Positions 35,776 through 45,818 of a stretch of 64,000 nucleotides of DNA are shown here, one piece after another. The position numbers and the translations under genes were made by a program. Numbering within the stretch: position 1 is the first letter of the stretch; every line of letters begins with the position of its first letter. Source of the stretch: Aquimarina longa SW024 (GTDB lineage: Bacteria; Bacteroidota; Bacteroidia; Flavobacteriales; Flavobacteriaceae); NCBI RefSeq assembly GCF_001401755.1, contig NZ_AVQK01000029.1:1-64000 (forward strand), in the 5' to 3' direction. The notes below the pieces were generated by a model. The model saw only the letters and a list, made by a program, of their open reading frames with translations. It was not told the DNA's origin and ran no database searches.

Positions 35776-36495
35776 ATGTCATTGAATAATCCATTTTTTG
35801 CAGATATATCAACTTATTCTCCTCAAAAAACCATGTCGTTTTATAAAAATGTTTTTGGATGGAACTACTATAAGAGTGATGATTACTATTCCGCATTTCT
35901 AGAAAATAAAGAAGTTACAGGCTTGTACGAAACTCCCGAGAAATTCAAACAAATGCGGATGCCCCATTTTTGGATGACGTATATTCTAGTGGATAATGTA
36001 GAAACTACAGTTGAAAAAGCCAGACAACTTGGAGGTATAATTGAAATGCAATATAAAATGAGAAGTTTTGGTAAAGTTGCTTTAATAAGAGACCCTCAGG
36101 GCGCAGGTTTCACGATTTATGAAAGTGACCAACTAAAAAATACCTGCACAAAAAATTCAAAAAACACACTCATCTGGAATGAACTTCATGTTTCTGATAT
36201 ACAAAAAGTTATTTCATTTTATCAAGGAATTTTTCAATGGAAAATCATACAAAGTAAGAATGAATCATATCAAGTAATTAATACCGAAGGTGATTATGTA
36301 GCCGATATAATAGAAATTCAAAATAAATACAAAGGCAAATATGAATACTGGGTATGCACTTTTGGGGTGGAAGATGTAACAACTTCAAAAAAACTCATAC
36401 TGGAAAACGGAGGAAGCCTAATCTCTGAAGAAAAAGATCGTATGATGTTTGCAGATAATTCTAACGAAGCATTTTTTTATATTAAAGCAGTTTAA
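35776..36495 (+). CDS. VOC-family protein with two glyoxalase-like domains
   Basis: 239 residues. Domain 1 (about 5-120) has 'NNPFFADISTYSPQKTMSFY', 'PHFWMTYILVDNVE' and 'GKVALIRDPQGAGFTIYES'. Domain 2 (about 128-238) has 'LIWNELHVSDIQKVISFYQG' and 'YWVCTFGVEDVTTSKKLILE'. VOC proteins bind metal through His/Glu and catalyse lyase, dioxygenase or resistance reactions. The ligand pattern here is incomplete, so activity is uncertain. It follows the desaturase by 6 bp. Confidence 0.8.
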   Translation: MSLNNPFFADISTYSPQKTMSFYKNVFGWNYYKSDDYYSAFLENKEVTGLYETPEKFKQMRMPHFWMTYILVDNVETTVEKARQLGGIIEMQYKMRSFGKVALIRDPQGAGFTIYESDQLKNTCTKNSKNTLIWNELHVSDIQKVISFYQGIFQWKIIQSKNESYQVINTEGDYVADIIEIQNKYKGKYEYWVCTFGVEDVTTSKKLILENGGSLISEEKDRMMFADNSNEAFFYIKAV

Positions 36496-36507
36496 AAGAG
36501 TCAGTAG

Positions 36508-37257
36508 CTAACAACGATCTCTTACGATGATATTTTCTTATCTCAGGAACTAAACTCCAAATTTATTGTAAAAAAAGGGATTTCTGAACTAAGTTTAAGC
36601 AATAAAAAATCTTATTTAATTAACGATAAAATAATTAAAAAAAGAATATTGATTAATAAAACGTTTTGGACTAATAAAAAACATTATGTATATAAGGAAG
36701 GAAATAAATTAGGTGTTTTAGATAAACTAGGAAACATAATATTCTATCCTCAATATAACGAAATTAACCCTAAAAATTACTACCCAAATTCTAAACTTAA
36801 TTATATGCTTTTTGTTAGTAATAATAACAAATGGGGAGTTGTAAATATAAAAAACGAAATAATAGCTCCCTTAAAATTTGAATCGGTTGATTTTGCAAAT
36901 AGTAATTATCTGATTGTAGGCATCAATCAATTTAAACACCTCTACGATACTAACAATAAAAAATTATTGGAAGGATTTTCTTTTGAAAAATTTATATTTT
37001 TTCCATATTACTCAAGGTTAGAAAAAAACAATAAAGAAACATTAATAGATAACTCTACCTTTGACTTAATTTTTCCTTTCAAGTATGATGAAATCCATTT
37101 CGAAGATAAAATAGATTTGTTCATTGTTAAATCAAAAAACAAGTATAGAGTAATTAATCTAAAGGGGGAATAAGTTATACCTATTGAATATGATTATTTA
37201 GAGGTTTGTTCCTGTGAAAAAACAAAATATTTAGTTCAAAAATTATTTCAAAAATAA
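36508..37257 (+). pseudogene. WG-repeat protein pseudogene
   Basis: The frame from 36508 lacks a start and reads through WG-type units: 'EGNKLGVLDKLGNIIFYPQY', 'NNNKWGVVNIKNEIIAPLKF' and 'NKYRVINLKGE'. The TAA at 37171 is followed in frame by 'VIPIEYDYLEVCSCEKTKY' to the stop at 37257. WG repeat proteins bind peptides or partners of unknown kind. The loss of the start and the internal stop make it inactive. The 37258-37501 gap holds nothing else clear. Confidence 0.7.
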
Positions 37258-37501
37258 AAAGGCCATACTTGATTACAGCAAAAAAGTATAGTTCTTACAA
37301 TTATTCTTTTTCTGTTTTTTTACTTTTTTTTCTGTATTAATTGGGATTTTAGGATTTATCATAATTAAAAAAGGCTGGGGTAATACGCCATATATTATGT
37401 CTAAAGCATAAAAATATTGATGTTTATACATGCTTATATTAAATTAAAAATTTATAAATTTATGTTAATAAAAAATTACCCTCTAACATGAATTTCAATA
37501 T

Positions 37502-40231
37502 ATGTATAAGAATATTTCTGAATCTTCTTTATTGGAAGCTAAAACTGAGGGGGAATATCTAAAAAAAGAACTTTACGCACTTATTAGAAAAGATGAATCG
37601 ATTTTTGATTTTATACAAGAATCAGCACTAGATGGTATATGGTTTTGGGATTTGGATAATCCTGAAAATGGATGGATGAATCCTAAATTTTGGAATACTT
37701 TTGGGTATAACCCAAAAGATATACCACATCAATCTTCTGTCTGCCTAGATATTATTAATAAAGAAGATCTTGCTCAAGCTATTAACGATTTTAATAAGCA
37801 TTGTAAAAATCCTATGCACCCATATGATCAGGTCGTTAGATACCAACATAAAATGGGCAATACGGTTTGGATTCATTGTAAAAGTATTGTTATAAGAGAT
37901 GAAAAGGGAAAACCAGTAAGAATGCTTGGTGCTCATACCGACATTACTAAACTAAAAAAAACAGAGTTAAACTTACAAAAACAAGTAGAACATTACCAAC
38001 ATATCATTGACGGAACTAATATTGGTACTTGGGAGTGGAATGTCCAATCGGGCGAAGTTATTTATAATGAAAGATGGGCTAAAATAATAGGGTATTCACT
38101 TTTAGAATTACACCCAACATCTATTAAAACTTGGACCAATAATGTTCACCCAGATGATTTTAAAAAATCAGAACAAGCACTACAAGATCATTTTGAAGGC
38201 AAGACACCTATTTATGAGTTAGAAGCTCGTATGAAACATAAAAATGGTGATTGGGTATGGATACTAGCTAGAGGTAAAGTAGTAAGTTGGACGGTAAAAG
38301 GTGAGCCAGAATGGATGATAGGGGCACATCAAGAAATAACAAAACAAAAGAAAGATCAGGAAAAGTACAGGCTTTTTATAGAACAAGCTCCTAGTACCAT
38401 AGCTATGTTTGATACTAATATATGCTATATAGCTTACTCTAAAAAGTGGATAGCTGACTATAAGTTAAAGGATGAAAATATTATTGGAAAATCACACTAT
38501 GAAATTTTTCCAGAAATTGGGAGTGAATGGAAACAAGATCACCAAGATTGTTTGAGTGGAAAGATTTTAAGATGTGATGAAGATCGATTTGAAAGAGAAG
38601 ATGGATCAGTCCAATGGATATCTTGGGAATTACATCCCTGGTATAAAGATGATAATAAAATTGGTGGAATTATTATGCTTACTGCTGATATTACTAGAAC
38701 AAAAGAAGCTGAAATCAAACTAAAAGTAAGTGAAAAAACATTCAGGGGTAATTTTGAAAATGCCGCAATAGGAATGGCAATAACTGGTCTTGATGGTAAA
38801 TGGAGTAAAGTTAATGAGACGTTGTGTAACATTTTAGGATATACTTCGGAAGAGCTAATGAGACTGAATTTTCAGGACATTACACATCCTGATGATCTCG
38901 AAGCAGATTTAGATCTTGTTCAGGAGTTACTGGATGGAAAAAGATCTTTTTATCATATGGAAAAAAGATACCTTCATAAAAATAAGGGAATAGTAAATGT
39001 AATACTATCTGCCTCAATAATTAGAGATGAAAATGAATCTCCGTTATATTTTATCTCACAAGTAACAGATATTACTCCTAGAATTCATGCACGTGAAAAA
39101 TTAGAGAAAGCCTTATCACAATTAGAAGGGATTTTTGAGGCTAGTACAAGAGTTAGTATTGTACAAACAGATTTAAATGGTGTTATTACTAAATTTAATA
39201 AGGGAGCAGAGAATTTATTAGGGTATAAACGGGCAGAAGTTGTTGGAAAGGAAACTATAAAAATCATACATCTTAAAGAAGAAATGCTAAAGTATGGTGA
39301 GGAATTATCAAGTAAATTAGAGAGAAAAGTTGACGGTTTTAATATCTTCAAAATTTCTTTAAAAAAAGAAAAACATATCACTAAAGAATGGACACATGTT
39401 AGAAAAGATGGAACGCAATTCCCAGTACAATTAACTACAACAGCCATAAAAAATGCTGATAAAATAACAGGGTATTTGGGTGTTGCAACAGATATAAGTG
39501 AAATTAAAAAAGTAGAAAAAGAAATAAAATCTTTATTACAAGTAGCAAATGATCAAAATGAAAGACTTAAGAATTTTGCGCACATCGTATCTCATAATTT
39601 AAAATCACATTCAGGTAACTTTAATATGCTGCTAGATTTTTACATTCAGGAAAACCCAAGTATAGAAAATGATGAGATCATTAAGTTATTTAGAATGGCA
39701 TCTCGTAATTTAACAGAAACTATATCTCACCTTAATGAAGTGGTTTTAATGAATACTTCTGTAGATCAGAATTTAGTACGATTAAATCTCAATCTAGCAA
39801 TAACTAAAGTGATGAGTGGTATCACATTGAGTGCCCGAAAAGCTGAAGTTACTATTATTAATAGAGTTGATAAAAGTGTTAACGTTCTTGGTGTTTGTGC
39901 TTACATGGATAGTATTCTACTCAATTTTATTACTAATAGTATAAAATACAGATCTCTTGAAAGAGATAGTTATGTAATTCTTAATACTTATATAGATGGG
40001 GATTTCGTAGTATTAACTGTAAAAGATAATGGTTTAGGAATAGATCTAAACGCACATCATGCAAAACTTTTTGGAATGTATAAAACTTTTCATCAAAATG
40101 AAGATGCACGAGGAATAGGATTATTTATAACTAAAAATCAAGTTGAGGCCCTTGGAGGTAAAATTGACGTTGAGAGTAAGGTCAATCAAGGCACAACATT
40201 TAAAATTTATTTGAAACATGAAAAAAATTGA
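37502..40231 (+). CDS. Cytoplasmic sensor histidine kinase with five PAS domains
   Basis: 909 residues with no membrane helix. Five PAS/PAC modules are seen: about 36-160 ('SALDGIWFWDLDNPENGWMN' and 'GAHTDITKLKK'), 165-290 ('IGTWEWNVQSGEVIYNERW'), 295-410 ('APSTIAMFDTNICYIAYSKK'), 415-540 ('AAIGMAITGLDGKWSKVNE') and 545-680. The His phosphoacceptor is in 'FAHIVSHNLKSHSGNFNML'. The ATPase domain has 'NSIKYRS', 'DNGLGID' and 'GIGLFITKNQVEALGGKID'. The response regulator gene overlaps by 14 bp. The signal is unknown. Confidence 0.92.
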   Translation: MYKNISESSLLEAKTEGEYLKKELYALIRKDESIFDFIQESALDGIWFWDLDNPENGWMNPKFWNTFGYNPKDIPHQSSVCLDIINKEDLAQAINDFNKHCKNPMHPYDQVVRYQHKMGNTVWIHCKSIVIRDEKGKPVRMLGAHTDITKLKKTELNLQKQVEHYQHIIDGTNIGTWEWNVQSGEVIYNERWAKIIGYSLLELHPTSIKTWTNNVHPDDFKKSEQALQDHFEGKTPIYELEARMKHKNGDWVWILARGKVVSWTVKGEPEWMIGAHQEITKQKKDQEKYRLFIEQAPSTIAMFDTNICYIAYSKKWIADYKLKDENIIGKSHYEIFPEIGSEWKQDHQDCLSGKILRCDEDRFEREDGSVQWISWELHPWYKDDNKIGGIIMLTADITRTKEAEIKLKVSEKTFRGNFENAAIGMAITGLDGKWSKVNETLCNILGYTSEELMRLNFQDITHPDDLEADLDLVQELLDGKRSFYHMEKRYLHKNKGIVNVILSASIIRDENESPLYFISQVTDITPRIHAREKLEKALSQLEGIFEASTRVSIVQTDLNGVITKFNKGAENLLGYKRAEVVGKETIKIIHLKEEMLKYGEELSSKLERKVDGFNIFKISLKKEKHITKEWTHVRKDGTQFPVQLTTTAIKNADKITGYLGVATDISEIKKVEKEIKSLLQVANDQNERLKNFAHIVSHNLKSHSGNFNMLLDFYIQENPSIENDEIIKLFRMASRNLTETISHLNEVVLMNTSVDQNLVRLNLNLAITKVMSGITLSARKAEVTIINRVDKSVNVLGVCAYMDSILLNFITNSIKYRSLERDSYVILNTYIDGDFVVLTVKDNGLGIDLNAHHAKLFGMYKTFHQNEDARGIGLFITKNQVEALGGKIDVESKVNQGTTFKIYLKHEKN

Positions 40232-40619
40232 TATAGCCTGTATTATTGATGATGATCCCATATTTATTTTTGGGGTAAAAAAAGTGATGAGCCTTGCTGG
40301 TGCGTGTAATAATTTTTTAATTTACCGTAATGGTAAAGAAGCATTAGATGCATTGTCTTCATTGATTTCTGCAAACGAGAAATTACCAGATATTATACTT
40401 TTAGATCTTAATATGCCTATCTTAGACGGTTGGCAATTTCTAGAAAGATTTGTCAAAGTACCTGTTCCTAAAAAAGTTATAATTTATATTGTATCTTCTT
40501 CAGTAGATCCAAAAGATGTATTAAGAGCAAAATCTTACGCAATGGTTAGTAATTATATTGTAAAACCAATTACTATGGATAAATTGATGAGCGTATTAGA
40601 AGATATAGAGAATGTGTAG
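40218..40619 (+). CDS. Response regulator, single receiver domain
   Basis: 133 residues, a CheY-like receiver with the acidic pair at 'IIDDDP', phosphoacceptor Asp in 'DIILLDLNMPILDGW' and the conserved Lys of 'NYIVKPIT'. There is no output domain. It overlaps the kinase gene by 14 bp, so it is surely co-expressed with and phosphorylated by it. Confidence 0.93.
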   Translation: MKKIDIACIIDDDPIFIFGVKKVMSLAGACNNFLIYRNGKEALDALSSLISANEKLPDIILLDLNMPILDGWQFLERFVKVPVPKKVIIYIVSSSVDPKDVLRAKSYAMVSNYIVKPITMDKLMSVLEDIENV

Positions 40620-41231
40620 ATGAAAAACAATTCTAATTCAATTTAACTCTCAATTTAGAAATGAAAAGAAGTTTATCTTTAATTATATATTGTGTCTTTA
40701 TTGGGTAAACTTAGACAAAGTTTCAGGATTCATGGAACCGTAGGAGCTAAACTTACTTTTTCTTTTTTGAAATAAACATAGATTATACCATAACTAAATA
40801 CAAAGGCGGGCTTTTTGTCTAAGGTTTAGTTTTTTAAAAAGTTGGAACTAAGTTCCAAAAAGCATATGATTTTAGATTCTTGTATTCAACGACAGATTAT
40901 TTCATAGTTACAAGAATTATTTATAAAAAATATTGTTTTAGTTAAGGGTAAAGATAAAATGCAATTACTTTCCTTCATTGTAATAGTAGTATTATATTCA
41001 ACGCTCTCGATGTAGGAAGTGTATCAAGAATTTTAGCGAAATTACAGATAGATTTTGGTTTAGATTAAAAAAAAAGATAAGGTTCATAGTTATCTATATT
41101 GATTACTCTAAAGGTATACAATTCATAGGATCGAACTTATCATTCAGTACGAATCTTTCCTTGGAAGTCAAATCTGTTTTATCTTTTTCTTAATTTATTG
41201 TTTTTATCAATGTTGGTGTATTTATGAAGTT
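40620..41231. other. Non-coding gap
   Basis: About 600 bp between the response regulator and the remnant at 41232. AT-rich, with no frame, repeat or strong hairpin recognised. Confidence 0.45.
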
Positions 41232-41539
41232 TTATGCTTTGTAATTAATTTGAAAAGCAACCAATAGAATTTGTTCATAGAGTTCTAAAAAGTTCGAATA
41301 TGTTGGTTTTGCGTCATACACCCCCATTTTTATAATCCCACTCATATCCTCAGTAGTAAAAGCAAAGTCTTGTTACCCGAATACTCCAACCATTACTCCT
41401 TGAAAAATTGGTTTAAAATTATTATTGTCCTCAATGGTATTTTCTTTGAGTATCCTTTGCTTTAATTTTTTATTAGGATTTTGCTTAACGCATCCTACTA
41501 AAAAAATAATAAAACACAAAAAAAAATAGATATATTCAT
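41232..41539 (-). pseudogene. Lipoprotein remnant related to the fragment at 28294
   Basis: From the ATG at 41539 the frame enters a run of nine A and is shifted against the lipobox-containing frame 'FIIFLVGCVKQNPNKKLKQR'. It goes on 'NNNFKPIFQGVMVGVFG', hits a TAA at 41375, then 'DFAFTTEDMSGIIKMGVYD' to 41232. At least two mutations (homopolymer shift and stop) disable it. DNA identity to 28294-28390 is high. It is on the minus strand here and on the plus strand there. Confidence 0.65.
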
Positions 41540-41660
41540 AGCGAATTATAATTACTATTAGTTTAAAATGAAATTACATTTTTAAAGTGTAATTAAGTAT
41601 TATTTTTCAAAAATTATATGAATTATCTTTTTAATACATTTACATTACAATGATTGCATA

Positions 41661-42749
41661 ATGAAGAAAAACAAATCTATTCATAAAAAAAGTAAAAGAT
41701 CAAAGTCTTCCCAAAGTTTAGGAAAAGCTCCGGGAACTGTAGTATATATAGGTGAAAAAGAAAATATTGAAACTAAAATAGAGATTCAGGATTATACTAA
41801 AGACAATCACAATGTTTCTGAAACAAATAATATTGAAGACGCTTTTACATTTAAAGGAAATGATCATATTACTTGGATTAACATAAATGGATTAAACCAC
41901 ACTAAAGAGATTATAAGAATAGGTGAATTTTATGGCTTACACCCTTTATTATTGGAGGATATTGTAAATACCGATCAAAGACCTAAAATAGATGAATATG
42001 AAAACTATATTTTTCTGGTTCTTAAGATGATGTACTTCAATAATAATCAAGAGTTTATTGTAGAGCATATTTCTGTAGTATTAGGTAAGGATTATGTAAT
42101 TACTTTTCAAGAATCTGATGAGGATATTTTTGATCCCGTAAGAATACGAATTAGTAACTCAAAAAGTCGAATCCGTAATTCTGGAGCTGGCTATCTGGCA
42201 TACTCTTTACTAGATGCTATTTTTGATAATTATTTTGTAGTGATTGATGATCTCGGTGATAAAGTAGAACAAATAGAAGAAGAACTTTTTAACGAGAAAG
42301 ATGGTGATAATATCACACAAGAAATACAATCTCTTAAACGCGAAATCTTACGCATTAGAAGAAGTATATTACCACTTAGAGAGGTCATTGGTAGAATTGT
42401 TAAATCTGAAACAGATCTTATCCTAGAGAAAAATAAAGACTACTATAGAGACTTATATGATCATATCATTCACATCCAAGAGAATATCGATGTTTATCGA
42501 GAAATGATATGGGGACTCATGGATATGTATATGACTACGATTAGTAATAAAATGAATGGTATTATGAAAGTACTTACAATAATCGCAACCATATTTATTC
42601 CCCTAACTTTTATTGCAGGAATATATGGAATGAACTTTGAATATATGCCTGAACTCAAATACAAATACGGATATCATGTTCTATGGAGTATTATGATTTT
42701 GATTTTTATTGGACTATTAATCTTTTTCAGAAAAAAGAAATGGTTATAA
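41661..42749 (+). CDS. corA: CorA-family Mg2+/Co2+ transporter
   Basis: 362 residues. A long acidic N-terminal cytoplasmic domain (to about 290), then TM1 with the GMN selectivity motif at residues 323-325 ('GIYGMNFEYMPEL') and TM2 'WSIMILIFIGLLIFF', with the basic end KKKWL. Full length. The channel pentamer imports Mg2+. It is the surviving copy of the duplicated block; a C-terminal remnant with GMD is at 26315. Confidence 0.93.
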   Translation: MKKNKSIHKKSKRSKSSQSLGKAPGTVVYIGEKENIETKIEIQDYTKDNHNVSETNNIEDAFTFKGNDHITWININGLNHTKEIIRIGEFYGLHPLLLEDIVNTDQRPKIDEYENYIFLVLKMMYFNNNQEFIVEHISVVLGKDYVITFQESDEDIFDPVRIRISNSKSRIRNSGAGYLAYSLLDAIFDNYFVVIDDLGDKVEQIEEELFNEKDGDNITQEIQSLKREILRIRRSILPLREVIGRIVKSETDLILEKNKDYYRDLYDHIIHIQENIDVYREMIWGLMDMYMTTISNKMNGIMKVLTIIATIFIPLTFIAGIYGMNFEYMPELKYKYGYHVLWSIMILIFIGLLIFFRKKKWL

Positions 42750-42921
42750 ACCTATATAACTAACTAATAAACAACACAATAACCCCTTATCAATATCAAT
42801 ATATTCTTTTTAAAATTGTATTTGAGACATCATCTTTACACTACAAAATTGTTAGGCATTTGCAATATAATCACTTGTTTTTAAAGGAGTTAATTCTTTG
42901 CTGAAAATTATCTAAAATAAA

Positions 42922-43071
42922 ATGGAAGAAATTATCAAAACTCAAAAAGCTTATAAAAAATTAGGCTTTACTTATCTAGAAACTCCTGAAATCATAACGA
43001 CTCTGAATCAACTTTTATCAAACTATATAGTACACTACTTAACTTTAATAAATTTTAAAAGAATCAAATAG
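42922..43071 (+). pseudogene. Dps fragment (copy B of the duplicated block)
   Basis: The first 39 codons of Dps 2 (26863) are kept with a few changes (Ala22 to Pro, Val25 to Ile). The frame then jumps at 'YIVHY' into sequence from beyond the intact gene's stop and ends at TAG 43069. The deletion removes everything from residue 40 on, including the ferroxidase centre. Confidence 0.9.
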
Positions 43072-43212
43072 GTAATATTTAATTATATAAAAAATAACAA
43101 AATAGCTTTTATTATATTAATTATTAAAAATGAAAACTAAAAATACAAAGTCTTATCCAACATTGATAATCTTATTATTAAGATCAAATTGATTAAAAAG
43201 CCATTAATAAAA

Positions 43213-44067
43213 TCAATTCTTTTTAGGCATTTCTCGAGAAACTTCTTTTGAGTACAAATGCACTTCTCTTTGAGGAAATGGTAAAGAAATATTATTAGCT
43301 TCTAATTGTTTTTTAGCCTCTTCTATAGTGTAGAAATGCACAGCCCAAAAATCATCATTAGAAGCCCAATAACGCAACTGTATAGTTATAGCACTATCCC
43401 CTAGATCTGTCACCATCACTTCAGGAGCAGGTTCCTTTATAACTTGCTCTTGAGTATTGATAATATCTAATAATATCTGTTTTGCTTCTTTAATATTACT
43501 AGTATACGATATTCCTATATCTATCTTATCACGTCTTATCCCCTCTGATGAGTAGTTAACAATGTTATCATTAGATAGTTTACCATTAGGAATAATAGCT
43601 AATTGATTACCAAAAGTAGTAAGCTTGGTAGTAAAAATTGAAATCTCTTTTACCGTTCCGGAGACCCCTTGTGCTTCTATAAAATCTCCTATCTTAAAAG
43701 GTTTAAAAAACAGTATTAAAACACCTCCTGCAAAGTTTGCCAAAGATCCTTGTAAAGCTAACCCGACAGCCAAGCCTGCAGCACCTAGCACAGCAACTAA
43801 AGAAGAAGTCTGAACACCTAATTGAGTGATTACCAAAATTAGTAATAATATCTTAAGCCCGATGTTGATAATTTCATATAGAAAATTTTCTAACGTTTCA
43901 TCATAATCCTTTTTTTGAAAGAATTTTCGAAGCACTCGACTTATAATATTAATTACCCATATTCCTACAAAAAGAATGACAATGGCAGAAATCAATCCTG
44001 GGACAAAGTCCCAAACCCATTCTATGAATTGTTTCCAGTTATCTTTTGTTAACCCTAATTTTTCCAT
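43213..44067 (-). CDS. MscS-family mechanosensitive channel, paralogue 2
   Basis: 284 residues with the TM3 motif 'VAVLGAAGLAVGLALQGSLANFAGG', beta domain 'FKIGDFIEAQGVSGTVKEIS' and 'NQLAIIPNGKLSNDNIVNYS', and C-terminal 'ISLPFPQREVHLY'. It is the intact copy of the MscS gene whose fragment is at 26231. It is oriented opposite to CorA in this copy, and the order of genes implies a local inversion. Divergent from the fragments at 44266. Confidence 0.92.
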   Translation of the reverse strand: MEKLGLTKDNWKQFIEWVWDFVPGLISAIVILFVGIWVINIISRVLRKFFQKKDYDETLENFLYEIINIGLKILLLILVITQLGVQTSSLVAVLGAAGLAVGLALQGSLANFAGGVLILFFKPFKIGDFIEAQGVSGTVKEISIFTTKLTTFGNQLAIIPNGKLSNDNIVNYSSEGIRRDKIDIGISYTSNIKEAKQILLDIINTQEQVIKEPAPEVMVTDLGDSAITIQLRYWASNDDFWAVHFYTIEEAKKQLEANNISLPFPQREVHLYSKEVSREMPKKN

Positions 44068-44265
44068 TTTATATTATTTAATTTTTAAGTAATTATACGT
44101 TATTAATTGTAATATGATTGACTAAGTTGATATTTTTTTTAATAGAATTAGAAAACAGATCAGTTCAATTCTTATCTACACCCCCATATTTTTGTAAATC
44201 CAATACAGTAATCAATTTTTCAAAAAGCTTAGTATGGCTCTGCAATGGTGTTTTTTTTATTCTAA

Positions 44266-44416
44266 GAATACTTTATCTACTCAAAAAGAGACACTAGATA
44301 CTAAGATTGAATCCTTAATTTCTGATGCGAGTTATAAAGCAGATGATGTAATAACTTCTCTCGAAAACAAGTTAAGCGAACTAAAGATTAAAAATAAAAA
44401 ATTACAGAAATCATAA
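44266..44416 (+). pseudogene. YtxH fragment (copy B)
   Basis: 'NTLSTQKETLDTKIESLISD' and 'KADDVITSLENKLSELKIKN' match the second half of YtxH at 25512-25661. The first half is missing because of a deletion between two copies of ATAAAGTATTC (seen once at 44266-44276 in reverse). The stop is intact. The residual frame is not a gene. Confidence 0.9.
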
Positions 44417-44626
44417 TGGGGTGTGATCAATGCAATAAATGAAGCGTCTAGTAAAGCGTTTGATTCTGGAGAAACTTATATAAAAGTTTCTAAAGAATAC
44501 TACAAACTCAAAATTTTCCAACAATTAACAAGAATTTTTTCTTTTTTTAGCAAGCTAGCTATTATTGGCGGCTTGCTTTTCTTAAGATTAATATTTTTAA
44601 CTGTATCAGGAGCACTTCTATTATAA
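44416..44626 (+). pseudogene. Holin-like fragment (copy B)
   Basis: The original ATG context is ATGGGTGTGATC at 25512. Here it reads ATGGGGTGTGATC, an extra G that shifts the frame. The downstream reading 'VSKEYYKLKIFQQLTRIFSF' continues to 'LTVSGALLL' and stops at 44626, before the second helix. Frameshifted and truncated. Confidence 0.88.
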
Positions 44627-44955
44627 ATCATTATAAGTATATATGTTTAAAATTATGTATATCATATCTACAGAAAAGCGTACAAAAAATATCTATCAGA
44701 TACTTAAAAGAAACTTCTGAATATTAAATACAGACAATAATAAAATTAAATATACAGAAGTGAAGACATTTATTATCTAATTCATCTAGGATATAGAAAT
44801 TAGTCTAAACTTTATGGTTTATTAAAAAATCTATCAAGAATAGATCCAAGTATGATTTCTAACTTAATAAATCATAAAATTGAAATAGAATGAATATCTA
44901 TTTAATTATAAAACCTTCAAACTTATCCAAAAAAATTATACGAATTCTTATTTGA
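44627..44955. other. Non-coding gap
   Basis: Nothing recognised. Confidence 0.4.
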
Positions 44956-45624
44956 TTATGCGATAGTTTTTTGTACTAAATCAGTATAGAATCTAACAAT
45001 ATTATTTTTACCTTTTTCAAAATCTGTTAGTGCAGGAAGGTGTTTTGAAAAATATCGCTGATGATGTGCTCCTTCAATTACTGTCGATATAAGCATATGT
45101 GGAAATTCAAATTTTGGATTTATTTCCAAAACAATATCGCTTACTCTTTGTACAACTCTTTTATATGTTTTATAAAACCCTCTTTTATTTTCTTCATCTA
45201 CATCTTTTGTATAATAGGCTTTGGCAGATTCTGATATAATAATTTTATTAAGCAATACTTCATTAATAAATGTAAAGGAATTATCTTCTTTTACCTCTTG
45301 AGTAAGTAAATTAATAGCCGTTTTTAATTTATCATTCGCAGAAGTAACATTAGTAGTAGCAAAAACTAATTTGTATTCAATCCAACTCCAATACCAATTA
45401 ATTAAATAAACTAACAACGCATGTTTACTTTCGAAATAACGATAAATCGAACTTTCATTAGAGCCAATAGCCACTCCTAATTTCCTAAACGTAAAAGACT
45501 CAAACCCTAAATCATTAATCATCTCAATACTCATATGTACTATCTTCTTTCCTAAGTCAGAGGACTCAGGATTTTTTGTATACAATTCGGGATTGATTGT
45601 GATATGTATATGTAAATGTTCCAT
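44956..45624 (-). CDS. TetR/AcrR-family transcriptional regulator
   Basis: 222 residues. The N-terminal helix-turn-helix is 'INDLGFESFTFRKLGVAIGS', 'NESSIYRYFESKHALLVYLI', the TetR signature with 'SIYRYFxSK'. The C-terminal domain is helical and ligand-binding with no recognised partner. Transcribed alone, upstream of the T9SS adhesin locus on the same strand but separated by 190 bp. Confidence 0.87.
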   Translation of the reverse strand: MEHLHIHITINPELYTKNPESSDLGKKIVHMSIEMINDLGFESFTFRKLGVAIGSNESSIYRYFESKHALLVYLINWYWSWIEYKLVFATTNVTSANDKLKTAINLLTQEVKEDNSFTFINEVLLNKIIISESAKAYYTKDVDEENKRGFYKTYKRVVQRVSDIVLEINPKFEFPHMLISTVIEGAHHQRYFSKHLPALTDFEKGKNNIVRFYTDLVQKTIA

Positions 45625-45818
45625 TTATAGAAACAAATATATAAAAGTATTACTATTAAATAAAGGTTGTCTCACTATTTTTAGTCTTGTCCTCTATTTT
45701 TGGTTTTCATCTCATAGAACAATTAGCTATACTGATGAGTAAAAGAATTATACTCATCTCCAACCATATAACCATTAATATTTAAAAATGGAGTGTCTTT
45801 TTCTATATAACCAAAATT

